Origin: Microcella humidisoli
GTDB taxonomy: Bacteria; Actinomycetota; Actinomycetes; Actinomycetales; Microbacteriaceae
Assembly: GCF_024362325.1 (NCBI RefSeq)
Contig: NZ_CP101497.1
Span: 2,294,001-2,358,000 of the forward strand
Reading direction: 5' to 3'
DNA length: 64,000 nt
The translations under genes were made by a program, and so were the position numbers. The notes under the pieces were generated by a model. It had not been told where the DNA came from, did no database searches, and saw only the letters and a list, made by a program, of their open reading frames with translations. Shown piece after piece: positions 42,165 to 51,300 of the stretch (positions are counted from its first letter, which is position 1; each line of letters starts with the position of its first letter).

Positions 42165-43439
42165 GTGCCTGCGGCGGCTGACTCGCGTGCCGTCGACCTC
42201 GACGCGCTGGAATCCCGCACGGCGTTTCGGGAGTGGAGCGCGCGGTCTCCCGGGCAGCGGGCCGACCCCCGTCGGTTCGGGATGCTCGTCGCGGCCCTCG
42301 GGCTCGACGTCGAGCATCCCGCCCCCGCCCTCGGGGTTGTCGGGTCGAAGGGCAAGGGCACCACCGTCGCCTACGCCTCGGCGCTCGTGGCCCAGACGGG
42401 GCTGCGGGTCGGCACGGTCTTCAGCCCGGGGCTCGTGAGCAATCGCGATCGGCTGCGGGTCAACGGTGCCGTGCTGCCGCTCGGCGACTACATCGCGCTG
42501 CTCGAGCGGGTCGACGCGGCGCTGCGCACGCTGCCGGCGCCCGACGCGGGCTACATCGGGCCGAGCGGGTTCTTCCTCGCCGCGGGGCTCGCGCACTTCG
42601 CCGCCGCGGGGTGCGAGGCGCTCGTGCTCGAGGCCGGCATCGGCGGCCGGCGCGACGACCTCGGGCGTGTCGGGCTCACGGGCCTGGCGATGGCGCAGGT
42701 CTTTCTCGAGCACACCGACCTGCTCGGGCCGACGATCGCCGCGATCGCCGCCGACAAGGTCGGGGCCGCGCGGCCCGGCATCCGCTTCGTGAGCCACCTC
42801 GCGCAGAGCGAGGAGGCCGAGGCGGTCATCCGTCAGCACACCGACGACATCGGCGCTGAGCGGATGCGCGTCGACGCGACCGCCCGCGCACCGTACGCGG
42901 GCGCGGTCGTCGAGGGGCTCACGGGCATGAATGCCGCGCACGGCATGATCGCTGCGCGGAGGCTGCTGACCGAGCTCGGTCGGCCGGATGCGACTGACGA
43001 GCAGGTGCGCGCCGCGGCGGCGCGCGTGCACTACCCCGGGCGGCTGTCGCGGCACGAGCGCGACGGCTCGACAGTTTTCGTCGACTCGGCTGTCAGCCGC
43101 GACGGCTTCGAGAACGCCCTCGCGCACGTCGAGCGCGAGACGGGCGCGCTGCCCGCTCTCACGCTCGTGTCGGTGCCGCGCGAGAAGGATCTGGCCGGGT
43201 TCCGTGCAGTGGCCGCGGGGCTGGCCGCTGCGGCAACGCCTCGCCGCGTCGTCTTCGTCGCCCTCGAGCGCGTGCACCTGCACTACCCCGAGCGCGACGA
43301 GTGGCCCGGCGAGTGGGCGACCGCCGCCGAGCTGCCCGCCCTGCTGCGCAGCGCGCCCGTCGTGCTCGCGATCGGCACCGCGAGCTTCTCATCCGAGGTG
43401 CTGCGGCACTGCGGCGTCGACACCGACCGCGTCTTCTGA
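42165..43439 (+). CDS. Mur ligase/FolC-like ATP-dependent ligase, substrate unknown
   Basis: A 424-residue protein of the Mur ligase/folylpolyglutamate synthase superfamily, which joins amino acids to a carboxyl group with ATP. Seen in order: the P-loop VVGSKGKGTTVAYAS (FolC has GTNGKGS), SPGLVSNRDRLRVNG, VLEAGIGGRRDDLG (equivalent of the LEVGLGGRLDATN motif), AMAQVFLEHTDLLGPTIAAI, and YPGRLSRHERDGSTVFVD. The FolC DGAHN motif is replaced by DSAVSRDGF, so a folate substrate is doubtful. GTG 42165 is an inferred start, without a ribosome site, 9 bp from the divergent DUF2834 start. A HAD gene follows 14 bp later. Confidence 0.82.
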   Translation: MPAAADSRAVDLDALESRTAFREWSARSPGQRADPRRFGMLVAALGLDVEHPAPALGVVGSKGKGTTVAYASALVAQTGLRVGTVFSPGLVSNRDRLRVNGAVLPLGDYIALLERVDAALRTLPAPDAGYIGPSGFFLAAGLAHFAAAGCEALVLEAGIGGRRDDLGRVGLTGLAMAQVFLEHTDLLGPTIAAIAADKVGAARPGIRFVSHLAQSEEAEAVIRQHTDDIGAERMRVDATARAPYAGAVVEGLTGMNAAHGMIAARRLLTELGRPDATDEQVRAAAARVHYPGRLSRHERDGSTVFVDSAVSRDGFENALAHVERETGALPALTLVSVPREKDLAGFRAVAAGLAAAATPRRVVFVALERVHLHYPERDEWPGEWATAAELPALLRSAPVVLAIGTASFSSEVLRHCGVDTDRVF

Positions 43440-43453
43440 GACTGGAGCCCCCA

Positions 43454-44278
43454 ATGCCCTCCCCCGCCCCCTTCGGCCTGCTGCTCGACGTCGACGGCCC
43501 CATCGCGAGCCCGATCGAGCGGCGCATCGTGATCGACTCGATCGTGGACGACCTGCTGACGCTCGCCGCGGCGGGCATCCCGATCGCCTTCATCACGGGC
43601 CGCAGCGACGCCTTCATGCGCGAGCAGGTCGTGGCGCCTCTCGTGGCCGGCGGTCTGGATGCGGGGGCGCACGTCTTCGGCGTCTTCGAGAAGGGCGGCT
43701 GCTGGGCGCCGGTTACCCCGCAGGGCCTCGACGTGCTCGAGATCGACACCGTCGTCGCGGTGCCCGTTGCCCTCAAGACGGCCGTCGAGTCGCTCGCGCG
43801 TGAGCACTACGCCGACACCATGTTCGTCGACGACGGCAAGCACGTGATGATCTCGATCGAGCAGCGCACTGACGTGACCTCGGCGGTCTATCGCGACGCG
43901 CAGCTGCGCTTCATCGTGGAGGTCGAGCGGATCATGGCCGAGCTCGCGGTGGGCCCGGGGTTCCGCATCGACCCCACGATCATCTCGATCGACGTCGAGT
44001 CGGTGCTGCTCGACAAAGACCTCGGCGCCGCGCGCGCCCTCGACTGGTTCGCCGCGCGCGGTGTGTCGGCCGAGCGGTGGTGGTCGGTCGGCGACTCGCG
44101 GTCGGACTACCTGATGGCCGACGCGGTGCACGCGCGGGGCATCCCGGTCGCGCACGTTGACGTGCGGCCCGGCGACGGCATGCTTGATCGGCCCTACGAC
44201 GTCGTAGTCGAGAGCGACCTCATCCACGATGCCGCGGGCGCGGCGTTCCTGCGGCGGAGGGTCGCCGAGCTCGACTGA
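43454..44278 (+). CDS. HAD-type phosphatase (Cof/mannosyl-3-phosphoglycerate phosphatase-like)
   Basis: A 274-residue HAD hydrolase. Motif I is LLLDVDGPIASPIE with the catalytic aspartates, motif II is IAFITGRSDAFM, motif III Lys is in LLDKDLGAARALDWF and motif IV is VGDSRSDYLMADAV. The cap is inserted after motif II, as in Cof/MPGP-type phosphatases. The GGAG ribosome site precedes ATG 43454 by 6 bp. It follows the FolC-like gene by 14 bp, so the two are co-transcribed and may act in one pathway; the substrate is unknown. Confidence 0.85.
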   Translation: MPSPAPFGLLLDVDGPIASPIERRIVIDSIVDDLLTLAAAGIPIAFITGRSDAFMREQVVAPLVAGGLDAGAHVFGVFEKGGCWAPVTPQGLDVLEIDTVVAVPVALKTAVESLAREHYADTMFVDDGKHVMISIEQRTDVTSAVYRDAQLRFIVEVERIMAELAVGPGFRIDPTIISIDVESVLLDKDLGAARALDWFAARGVSAERWWSVGDSRSDYLMADAVHARGIPVAHVDVRPGDGMLDRPYDVVVESDLIHDAAGAAFLRRRVAELD

Positions 44279-44326
44279 GTTGTCGCCTCCCGGGAACCGA
44301 TCGGGCCATGCCGGACACTACAGAGC

Positions 44327-44905
44327 ATGAGCATCCCTCCAGCCGGTGACGACCGCGACGACTGGTCGCAGGCCCAGCGCGGCATCGGCGAAGGGTTCGG
44401 GCGCATCTTCGACCGGCATCGCGATCGTGTGTACCGGCACGTGCTGCGCCTCGTGCCCTTGCCCGCCGACGCCGATGATGCTGTCGCCATCGTCTTCTTC
44501 GAGGCCTGGCGGCGGCGCGATGACGCTCGACTGGTCGACGGTTCGCTGCTGCCGTGGCTGCTCGTGACGGCGACGAAGGTGACGCAGAACCTCAACCGCA
44601 GCGCCCGTCGTCATCGCGCTCTCCTCGCCAAGCTGCCGCCGGAGGATCACGCGCTCGATCACGCTGAGCACCTCGAGGACGGGCCGGCCAGCGCCGCGTT
44701 GCGTGACTTGCCGTTGTCCGATCGCCACATCATCACCCTCTGCGTACTCGAAGGCCTCACCGATCGCGAAGCCGCGATCGTACTCGACCTCCCGGTCGGC
44801 ACGGTCAAATCTCGGCTCTCACGCGCCAAGCGCCGTCTCGCCGACCGCATCGACCCGCACTCCGCACCGATGACTCGATTGGATGAAGCCGCTCATGATG
44901 CCTAG
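44327..44905 (+). CDS. ECF-type RNA polymerase sigma factor
   Basis: A 192-residue sigma-70 family protein with regions 2 and 4 but no region 1 or 3. Region 2 runs RIFDRHRDRVYRHVLRLVPL and includes AVAIVFFEAWRRRD; region 4 carries the HTH LSDRHIITLCVLEGLTDREA followed by LPVGTVKSRLSRAKRRLADR. The downstream gene overlaps its end by 23 bp and encodes a membrane protein, the usual position of an anti-sigma factor. The gene is a candidate stress-responsive sigma. A GACACT hexamer lies 7 bp before the ATG. Confidence 0.9.
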   Translation: MSIPPAGDDRDDWSQAQRGIGEGFGRIFDRHRDRVYRHVLRLVPLPADADDAVAIVFFEAWRRRDDARLVDGSLLPWLLVTATKVTQNLNRSARRHRALLAKLPPEDHALDHAEHLEDGPASAALRDLPLSDRHIITLCVLEGLTDREAAIVLDLPVGTVKSRLSRAKRRLADRIDPHSAPMTRLDEAAHDA

Positions 44906-45710
44906 CGCCTCTCCCCGCACCCCCTCGCGCTCGGCAGTGTTGCGCGCGGAGCTCGTCGCGCAGGTCGCCGAGTCGGTGCCGCGACCCCGCACGCTCACGA
45001 CGGGCCGCGTCGCGGTCACCGCCGTACTCGCGTTCGCGCTCGCCGGTGCCGCCACCGGCGGCGCCGTCGCGGCGACCGGGATGCTCACGCCGACCTCGAG
45101 CGTTGAACTCTCGTTGGAGGAGCTGCGGGTGATCTCGTTCCCCGGCGCAGAGCTACTCGGCACTCCCCTGCTCGTGACCGGCTCCGGCGAGACGGTCGTC
45201 CGGCTCGATGACCGTCCCGAAGATGCCACCGGCCTGGCTTTGCGTGTGCAGTGCCTCGACCCGGGCCGCTACGACATTGCGATCGACGATCTTCCTGATG
45301 GCTGGATTGAGTGCGACGCGGGCGACGACGGCGTGTTCTCGCCCGGCGGCTTCAGTCAGCTCACGGACCTGACCGTCGAGGACCCGCAGTCCGTGACGGT
45401 CCGCGGGCAGGGCGGCGATCGCTATGTCATCTGGGTGTCGTGGGCGGTGACGCCCGCGGCGATCGAGCCGTCGGAAGCGCAGGCCGCGGCTCTCGCCGAC
45501 GGTGTCGTCACGCGCGAGGAGTATGTCGCGGGTCTCGATCGTTACATCGCTTGCATGGAAGCGAGCGGCTGGTCGGTCGGAGTGGTCGACCGCGAGGCTG
45601 AGGTCATCGAGTACAGCATCGAGGCGATCTCCGGCGACGACGACGCCCGCTGCTACGCCGCCGAGTTCTACGAGCTCGACATGGGCTGGCAGGTGTCGCG
45701 GGAGGAGTAG
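44883..45710 (+). CDS. Membrane-anchored protein paired with the ECF sigma factor
   Basis: A 275-residue protein with no recognised family. A basic N-terminus of about 40 residues is followed by one transmembrane helix (about 44-67, VAVTAVLAFALAGAATGGAV) and an extracytoplasmic domain of about 200 residues with four cysteines (in VQCLDPG, IECDAGD, IACMEASG and RCYAAEF), acidic and probably disulfide-bonded. The position suggests an anti-sigma or sensor role, but no zinc anti-sigma motif is seen in the N-terminal part. The start could also be ATG 44895 or 44898. Cotranslation with the sigma gene is likely. Confidence 0.6.
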   Translation: MKPLMMPSASPRTPSRSAVLRAELVAQVAESVPRPRTLTTGRVAVTAVLAFALAGAATGGAVAATGMLTPTSSVELSLEELRVISFPGAELLGTPLLVTGSGETVVRLDDRPEDATGLALRVQCLDPGRYDIAIDDLPDGWIECDAGDDGVFSPGGFSQLTDLTVEDPQSVTVRGQGGDRYVIWVSWAVTPAAIEPSEAQAAALADGVVTREEYVAGLDRYIACMEASGWSVGVVDREAEVIEYSIEAISGDDDARCYAAEFYELDMGWQVSREE

Positions 45711-45774
45711 TGCGGGGCTCGAGCCCTGCGCTGAGTGCTCGCGGACTATCGGCGGCACGCCTGTCCGTGCACTT

Positions 45775-45825
45775 CAACGGATGCGGAACATCGCGATGCG
45801 GATTCGCATTTTTCCGCATCCGTTG
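45775..45825. repeat. Inverted repeat in the 198-bp region before imuA'
   Basis: CAACGGATGCGGAA (45775-45788) and TTCCGCATCCGTTG (45812-45825) are perfect 14-bp inverted arms, with a nested ATGCG/CGCAT hairpin (45796-45809) followed by TTT. It may end the sigma-factor operon or act as a regulatory element. The rest of 45711-45870 shows nothing. Confidence 0.55.
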
Positions 45826-45873
45826 ACGTCTGCCTGGGGTGTTCGCGACACGCCGGGTGAATGTCGGTGCAGG

Positions 45874-45902
45874 TTGCCATATTCGAACGTATGTTCGATC
45901 AT
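45874..45902 (+). promoter_or_regulatory. SOS-controlled promoter of imuA'-imuB-dnaE2
   Basis: TTGCCA (45874-45879) and GATCAT (45897-45902) are 17 bp apart. GATCAT ends 6 bp before ATG 45909, so transcription would begin at the start codon (leaderless). The LexA box fills the spacer and the -10. Confidence 0.6.
45883..45898. promoter_or_regulatory. LexA (SOS) box
   Basis: TCGAACGTATGTTCGA is a perfect 16-bp palindrome of the actinobacterial LexA type (GAAC-N4-GTTC with TC/GA flanks). It lies inside the imuA' promoter, so LexA would block RNA polymerase until DNA damage. Confidence 0.9.
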
Positions 45903-45908
45903 GGAGAG

Positions 45909-46712
45909 ATGCCTGCTCTTGCGCTCTCCCCCGTCGCCGACCCTGTCGGCGCCGCAGTGGGTGAGCGCGCCGCGACCACGCGGGCCCAGCGCACCCCGAC
46001 CTCGCAGATCGAGTCGGTTGACACTGTGCAGGCGCTGCAGGCCCGTATCGACGCGCTGCAGCGCACGCGGCTCGACTCGCGACTCATGCCCACGCACGAA
46101 GCCCTCGCCGACCTGCTGCCCGACGGCGGGCTGCGCGAGGGCGCGACCTACGCCCTGAGCCCCTCGAGCGCCCTCGTCATGGCGCTACTCGTCGGCCCCT
46201 CCCAGGCGGGCTCGTGGTGCGGCGTCGTCGGCATGCCCGAGTTCGGCGTCGAGGCCGCCGAGGGCATCGGCATCGACCTCGACCGGCTCGTGCTCGTGCC
46301 GCACCCGGGCGACGCGTGGCTCACTGTCACGGCGTCGATCGCGGATGCGCTCGGCATCGTCGTCGTGCGCCCCGGGCGGGCGGCGAGCGACGGGGCGATC
46401 GCCAAGCTCGCCGGGCGGCTGCGCGAGCGCGGCTCGACCCTGCTCGTGCTCGGCCCGTGGCCCCAGGCCGAGGCCATGATCAGCCTCACCGAGAGCCGCT
46501 GGTCGGGCCTCGGCGACGGCCACGGCTACCTGAGCGAGCGCGAGGTGACGATCACCGTGAGCGCGAAGCGCGGCGGCCGGCCCCGCAGCGGGCGCGTGAT
46601 GATGCCGGATGCCGAGCTGGGCATCCGCCGCCTCGATCGCGGTGTTGCGGCCGACCGCGCGCGGGAGCGCTGGCACGACACCGCTCCCCTCACGGCGAGG
46701 CGGGTCGGCTGA
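45909..46712 (+). CDS. imuA': ImuA'-like mutasome subunit (RecA-fold)
   Basis: A 267-residue RecA-fold-like protein at the first position of the SOS mutagenesis operon. ImuA' and ImuB form a complex with DnaE2 for translesion synthesis. The sequence has a Pro-rich start, a helical linker with QALQARIDALQRTRLDSR, then a RecA-like core (ALVMALLVGPSQAGSWCGVV, ALGIVVVRPGRAASDGAIAK, STLLVLGPWPQAEAMISLTE) without a canonical Walker A. ATG 45909 is chosen because the -10 GATCAT lies 6 bp before it and because the LexA box must be upstream of the start. Its stop overlaps imuB by 1 bp. Confidence 0.85.
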   Translation: MPALALSPVADPVGAAVGERAATTRAQRTPTSQIESVDTVQALQARIDALQRTRLDSRLMPTHEALADLLPDGGLREGATYALSPSSALVMALLVGPSQAGSWCGVVGMPEFGVEAAEGIGIDLDRLVLVPHPGDAWLTVTASIADALGIVVVRPGRAASDGAIAKLAGRLRERGSTLLVLGPWPQAEAMISLTESRWSGLGDGHGYLSEREVTITVSAKRGGRPRSGRVMMPDAELGIRRLDRGVAADRARERWHDTAPLTARRVG

Positions 46713-48313
46713 TGCAGCGCACGCTCGTGCTGTGGGTGCCCGACTGGCCCGTCATCGCGGCCGTGCGCGAGGGGCTGGCCGTCGCAGGCGCGCCGATCGC
46801 CGTCATGGCGGCCAACCGGGTCGTCGCGTGCTCCCCCGCCGCCCGCGCCGAAGGCGTGCGGGCGGGTCAGCGGCGGCGCGAGGCCCAGTCGCTGTGCACG
46901 AGCCTCGTCGTCGTACCATTCGACGAGGGGCGGGATCACCGGCTGTTCGCTCCGCTCATCGACGTCGTCGACGGGCTCGTCGCGGGCGTGCAGGTCGTGC
47001 GGCCCGGCCTGCTCGCGCTCGCCGCGCGCGGGCCGGCCCGCTACTACGGCGGCGAGAAAGCTGCCGCGCTCGCGCTGCGCGGCGCCGTGCTCGCCGAAGG
47101 GGTGGGCGCAGCATCCGGCAACCCCCTCGGGGGTGGGCTGGCCGATGTGCGCATCGGCGTGGCCGACGGCCCCTTCGCGGCCGAGCTCGCCGCGCGCACG
47201 GTGGCTGCCGAGCAGTCGGTGCAGATCGTGCCGAGCGGAGCATCCGGCCCTTTCCTCGCCCCCTTCGCCGTGACGACGCTCGGCGACCCCGACCTCGCGA
47301 CGCTGCTCGGGCGGCTCGGAGTGCGCACGCTCGGCGACTTCGCCGCGCTGCCCGCCGAGGCCGTGCGCGACCGCTTCGGCGCGGCCGGAGCCCATCGGCA
47401 CGCCCTCGCCGGAGCCTCCGACGCCACGCCGCTCGTACCGCGCACTCCCCCGCCCGACCTCGAACGCGTACTGGAGCTCGAGCCACCGCTCGACCGCGTC
47501 GACCAGCTCGCCTTCGCCGTGCGGCAGCTCGCCGACGAGCTCGTCGAGACCCTCACCGGGCGGCTGCTCGTCGCCACGGCCATCCGCATCGGCTTCCGCG
47601 ACGAGCACGGCACCGAGACCGAGCGGGCCTGGCTGCACCCGCGATCGTTCCGCGCGAGCGAGATCGTCGACCGCGTGCGCTGGCAGCTCAGCGGCGAGAC
47701 GCGCACGGCGGGGGCGCGCGCCGACGCCGACCGCGGGCCGGGCCTGCGCTCGGCCATCACGCGCGTGCGCATCGTGCCCGAGAGCGTCGACGACCTCGCC
47801 CACCACGAGCCCGGGCTGTGGGGCAGCGCGCCCGACGAGCGCGTGCACCACGCCCTCTCGCGCGTGCAGAGCCTGCTCGGCCACGAGGCCGTGCTCACCG
47901 CACAGCGCACGGGCGGCCGCACGCTCGCCGAACGATCCGTGCTCGTGCCGTGGGGCGACCGCGCCGTCATCACCCGACCGGTCGAACGACCCTGGCCGGG
48001 AGCCCTGCCGCAGCCCGCGCCGGCCACCGTATTCCCCTCGCGGCATGCGGTCACGGTCGTCGACGAGCTGGGTGCTCCGGTCGGCATCGATGACCGGATG
48101 CGGCTCTCCGCGCCCCCCGCCGGGTTCGCCCCGGCCGCGGGCGGCGCGACGCGGCCCGTGACCTCGTGGGCGGGCCCGTGGCCGCTCGACGAGCAGTGGT
48201 GGAGCATCCGTCGCCGGCGACTGCACCGCCTGCAGGTCGTCGACGCGGCCGGCGTCGCCTGGCTGCTCGTGCTCGAGGGCAGCAGCTGGTGGGCCGAGGC
48301 GCGCTATGACTGA
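46712..48313 (+). CDS. imuB: ImuB, Y-family polymerase-like mutasome subunit without catalytic acids
   Basis: ImuB is a Y-family-like protein that lacks polymerase activity and bridges DnaE2 to the beta clamp. The 533-residue protein starts RTLVLWVPDWPVIAAV, where true Y-family enzymes have the first catalytic DxD (D-M-D-A-F-F). At the position of the second acidic motif (S-I-D-E-A) it reads RGPARYYGGE. Both catalytic acid clusters are thus missing. The rest follows the fold, including the thumb and little finger (TLGDFAALPAEAVRDRFG, SRVQSLLGHEAVLTAQRTGG). It overlaps imuA' by 1 bp and precedes dnaE2 by 42 bp. Confidence 0.9.
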   Translation: MQRTLVLWVPDWPVIAAVREGLAVAGAPIAVMAANRVVACSPAARAEGVRAGQRRREAQSLCTSLVVVPFDEGRDHRLFAPLIDVVDGLVAGVQVVRPGLLALAARGPARYYGGEKAAALALRGAVLAEGVGAASGNPLGGGLADVRIGVADGPFAAELAARTVAAEQSVQIVPSGASGPFLAPFAVTTLGDPDLATLLGRLGVRTLGDFAALPAEAVRDRFGAAGAHRHALAGASDATPLVPRTPPPDLERVLELEPPLDRVDQLAFAVRQLADELVETLTGRLLVATAIRIGFRDEHGTETERAWLHPRSFRASEIVDRVRWQLSGETRTAGARADADRGPGLRSAITRVRIVPESVDDLAHHEPGLWGSAPDERVHHALSRVQSLLGHEAVLTAQRTGGRTLAERSVLVPWGDRAVITRPVERPWPGALPQPAPATVFPSRHAVTVVDELGAPVGIDDRMRLSAPPAGFAPAAGGATRPVTSWAGPWPLDEQWWSIRRRRLHRLQVVDAAGVAWLLVLEGSSWWAEARYD

Positions 48314-48355
48314 GCGCGTGCCGACTGAGCGCGTGATCGCCGCGGGGCCGCGCTG

Positions 48356-51300
48356 ATGGCCGGCTGGCACAACCCGCCCATTCCGTGGAGCGAGTTCGAA
48401 CGGAATCTGCGTGAGGGCAGCCGCCCCGGCTCGAGCCCGCCGCTCGGCGGTGATGCGGGAGACTCCCCCGCCTGGTCGCAGAAGCGTGCGCCGTACCAGC
48501 GGCGCGGTCTCGAGCAGCCCGACCCCGCCACGGTCGTGCCCTACGCCGAGCTGCACGCGCACTCGAGCTTCAGCTTCCTCGACGGCGCCTCGAGCCCCGA
48601 AGAGCTGCTCGAAGAGGCCGCGCGTCTCGGGCTGATGGGCCTCGCGATGACCGACCACGACGGCTTCTACGGCGTCGTGCGCATGGCCGAGGCGGCCGAG
48701 CCGTACGGCATCACGACGGTGTTCGGCGCCGAGCTCTCGCTCGACCTCACGGGTCCGCAGCAGGGCGTGCCCGACCCCGAGGGCACGCACCTGCTCGTGC
48801 TCGCGCGCGGGCAGGCCGGCTACCACCGGCTCGCCGCCGCCATCACCGACGCGCAGCTCGCGGGCGCCGAGAAGGGCCGTCCGGTGTACGACCTCGACGT
48901 GCTCGCCGAACACGCCGGCCGCGGGGGCGATTCGACGAGCGGCGACCACTGGATGATCCTCACCGGGTGCCGCAAGGGCGCCGTGCGCTCGGCGCTCGAG
49001 GGGCGCGACACCAGACGCGCCGGTAACGACGGTGCGGCCTCGGATGGCGTCGCCCGCGCGCGGCCGACGCGCGCCCACATCGCGGCGGCGGGCGCCGAGC
49101 TCGACGCGCTCGTCGACCGGTTCGGAGCATCCAATGTCTGCATCGAGCTCTTCGATCACGGCCGGCCGCTCGACACCGTGCACAACGACGTGCTCGCCGC
49201 ACTCGCCGCTGAGCGCGGGCTGCCGCTCGTCGCGACGGGCGCCGTGCACTACGCGACCCCCGCGCGGTACCCGCTCGCCACCGCGTTCGCCGCCCTGCGC
49301 GCGCGCCGCAGCCTCGACGACATGCAGGGCTGGCTGCCCGCGGCCGGCACCTCGCACTTGCGGAGCGGTGCCGAGATGCAGCGCCTGTTCGCGCGGTACC
49401 CGGGGACGGTGGCGCGCAGCGTCGAGCTGGCGACCGAGCTCGGCTTCAGCCTGCGGCAGGCCAAACCGAATCTTCCCCGGCAGGAGGTACCAGAAGGCCA
49501 CACGCCGATGAGCTGGCTGCGCGAGCTCGTCTGGGCGGCCGTGCCGCGCAAGTACCCCGACGCGAGCGAGGCCGACCGCGCCCGCATCGCGCGCGAGCTC
49601 GACGTCATCGAGGCCAAAGACTTTCCCGGCTACTTCCTCATCGTGCACGACATCGTGCAGTACGCCCGAAGCCGCGGCATCCTCTGTCAGGGCCGGGGCT
49701 CGGCCGCCAACTCGGCCGTCTGCTACCTGCTCGACATCACCGCGGTCGACTCGATCGGCTACCAGCTGCCCTTCGAGCGCTTCCTGTCGTCGCTCAGAGA
49801 CGAAGAGCCCGACATCGACGTCGACTTCGACTCCGATCGGCGGGAAGAGGTCATCCAGTACGTCTTCGAGAAGTACGGTCGCCGCAATGCCGCCCAGGTG
49901 GCGAACGTCATCAGCTACCGGCCGAAGAACGCCGTGCGCGACATGGCGCGGGCGCTCGGCTACTCCACCGGACAGCAGGATGCCTGGAGCAAGCAGGTCG
50001 AGCGCTGGGGCGCCGTGCTCTCGAGCGACGACCACGACATTCCCGAACCCGTCGTCGACCTTGCGCAGCAGGTGCTCACCTACCCGCGGCACTTGGGCAT
50101 CCACTCGGGCGGCATGGTGCTCACCGATCGGCCCGTCGGCGAGATCGTGCCCATCGAGCACGCGCGCATGGAGAACCGCACGGTGCTGCAGTGGGACAAA
50201 GACGACTGCGCCTGGATGGGCCTCGTCAAGTTCGACCTGCTCGGCCTCGGCATGCTCGCCGCCCTGCAGTACTCGTTCGACCTCATGGACGAGCACCTCG
50301 GTGAGCGGTGGGAGCTCGCGACCCTGCCGAAGGAGGAGCAAGCGACCTACGACATGCTGTGCCGCGCCGACTCGATCGGCGTGTTCCAGGTCGAGAGCCG
50401 CGCCCAGATGGGCCTGCTGCCGCGGCTGCAGCCGCGCAAGTTCTACGACCTCGTCGTGCAGATCGCGCTCGTGCGGCCCGGGCCCATTCAGGGCGGGGCC
50501 GTGCACCCCTTCGTGCGGCGCAAACTCGGGCACGAGCCGATCACCTACGACCATCCGAAGCTCAAGGCTCCGCTCGAGCGCACGCTCGGCATCCCGATCT
50601 TCCAAGAGCAGCTCATGCAGGTCGCGATGGCGGTCGGCGGCTGCACGGGTGACGATGCCGACCTGCTGCGCCGCGCCATGGGCAGCAAGCGCGGCCTCGA
50701 GCGCATCGAGTCGCTGCGCGAGACGCTCTACGCCGGCATGGCGGGCAACGGCATCACCGGTCAGCTCGCCGACGAGATCTACGGCCGCATCCAGGCCTTC
50801 GCCAACTTCGGCTTCGCCGAGAGCCACTCGATCAGCTTCGCGCTGCTCGTCTACGCGAGCTCGTGGATCAAGCTGCACTACCCCGGCGTCTTCCTCGCCT
50901 CGCTCTTGCGCGCGCAGCCGATGGGCTTCTACGCGCCTGCGAGCCTAACGGCCGATGCCGAACGCCACGGTGTGGAGGTGCGCACGCCGTGCATCCTGCG
51001 GTCGGGGGTCGAGGCGGGGCTCGAGCGCCTCGATCTGGTGGTCGCGTCAGCGCACGAACCCGTGGCTCCGGATGCCCGCCGCGCGCACCCCACGGGGCTC
51101 GAGCAGTGCATCCACCGCCAGCAGCCGCCCGTACCCGAGTTCGAGCCCGCGTCGACGAACGGCGACCTCGCCGACTGCGCGCTGCACCGCCGCGACGGCG
51201 AGCTCGCGGTGCGGCTCGGGCTTGCCGAGGTCGGCGGGATCGGTCGGCCGACGGCCCAGCGCATCGTCGCCGAGCGCGAGCGGGGCGGCCCGTACCGCGA

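Noticed and set aside
46526..50878. A very long open frame (about 1450 codons) on the minus strand opposite imuA', imuB and dnaE2.
   Set aside because: Composition is Arg/Gly/Glu/Val-rich low-complexity without any domain, as expected for the antisense of GC-rich genes; the plus strand carries clear families.
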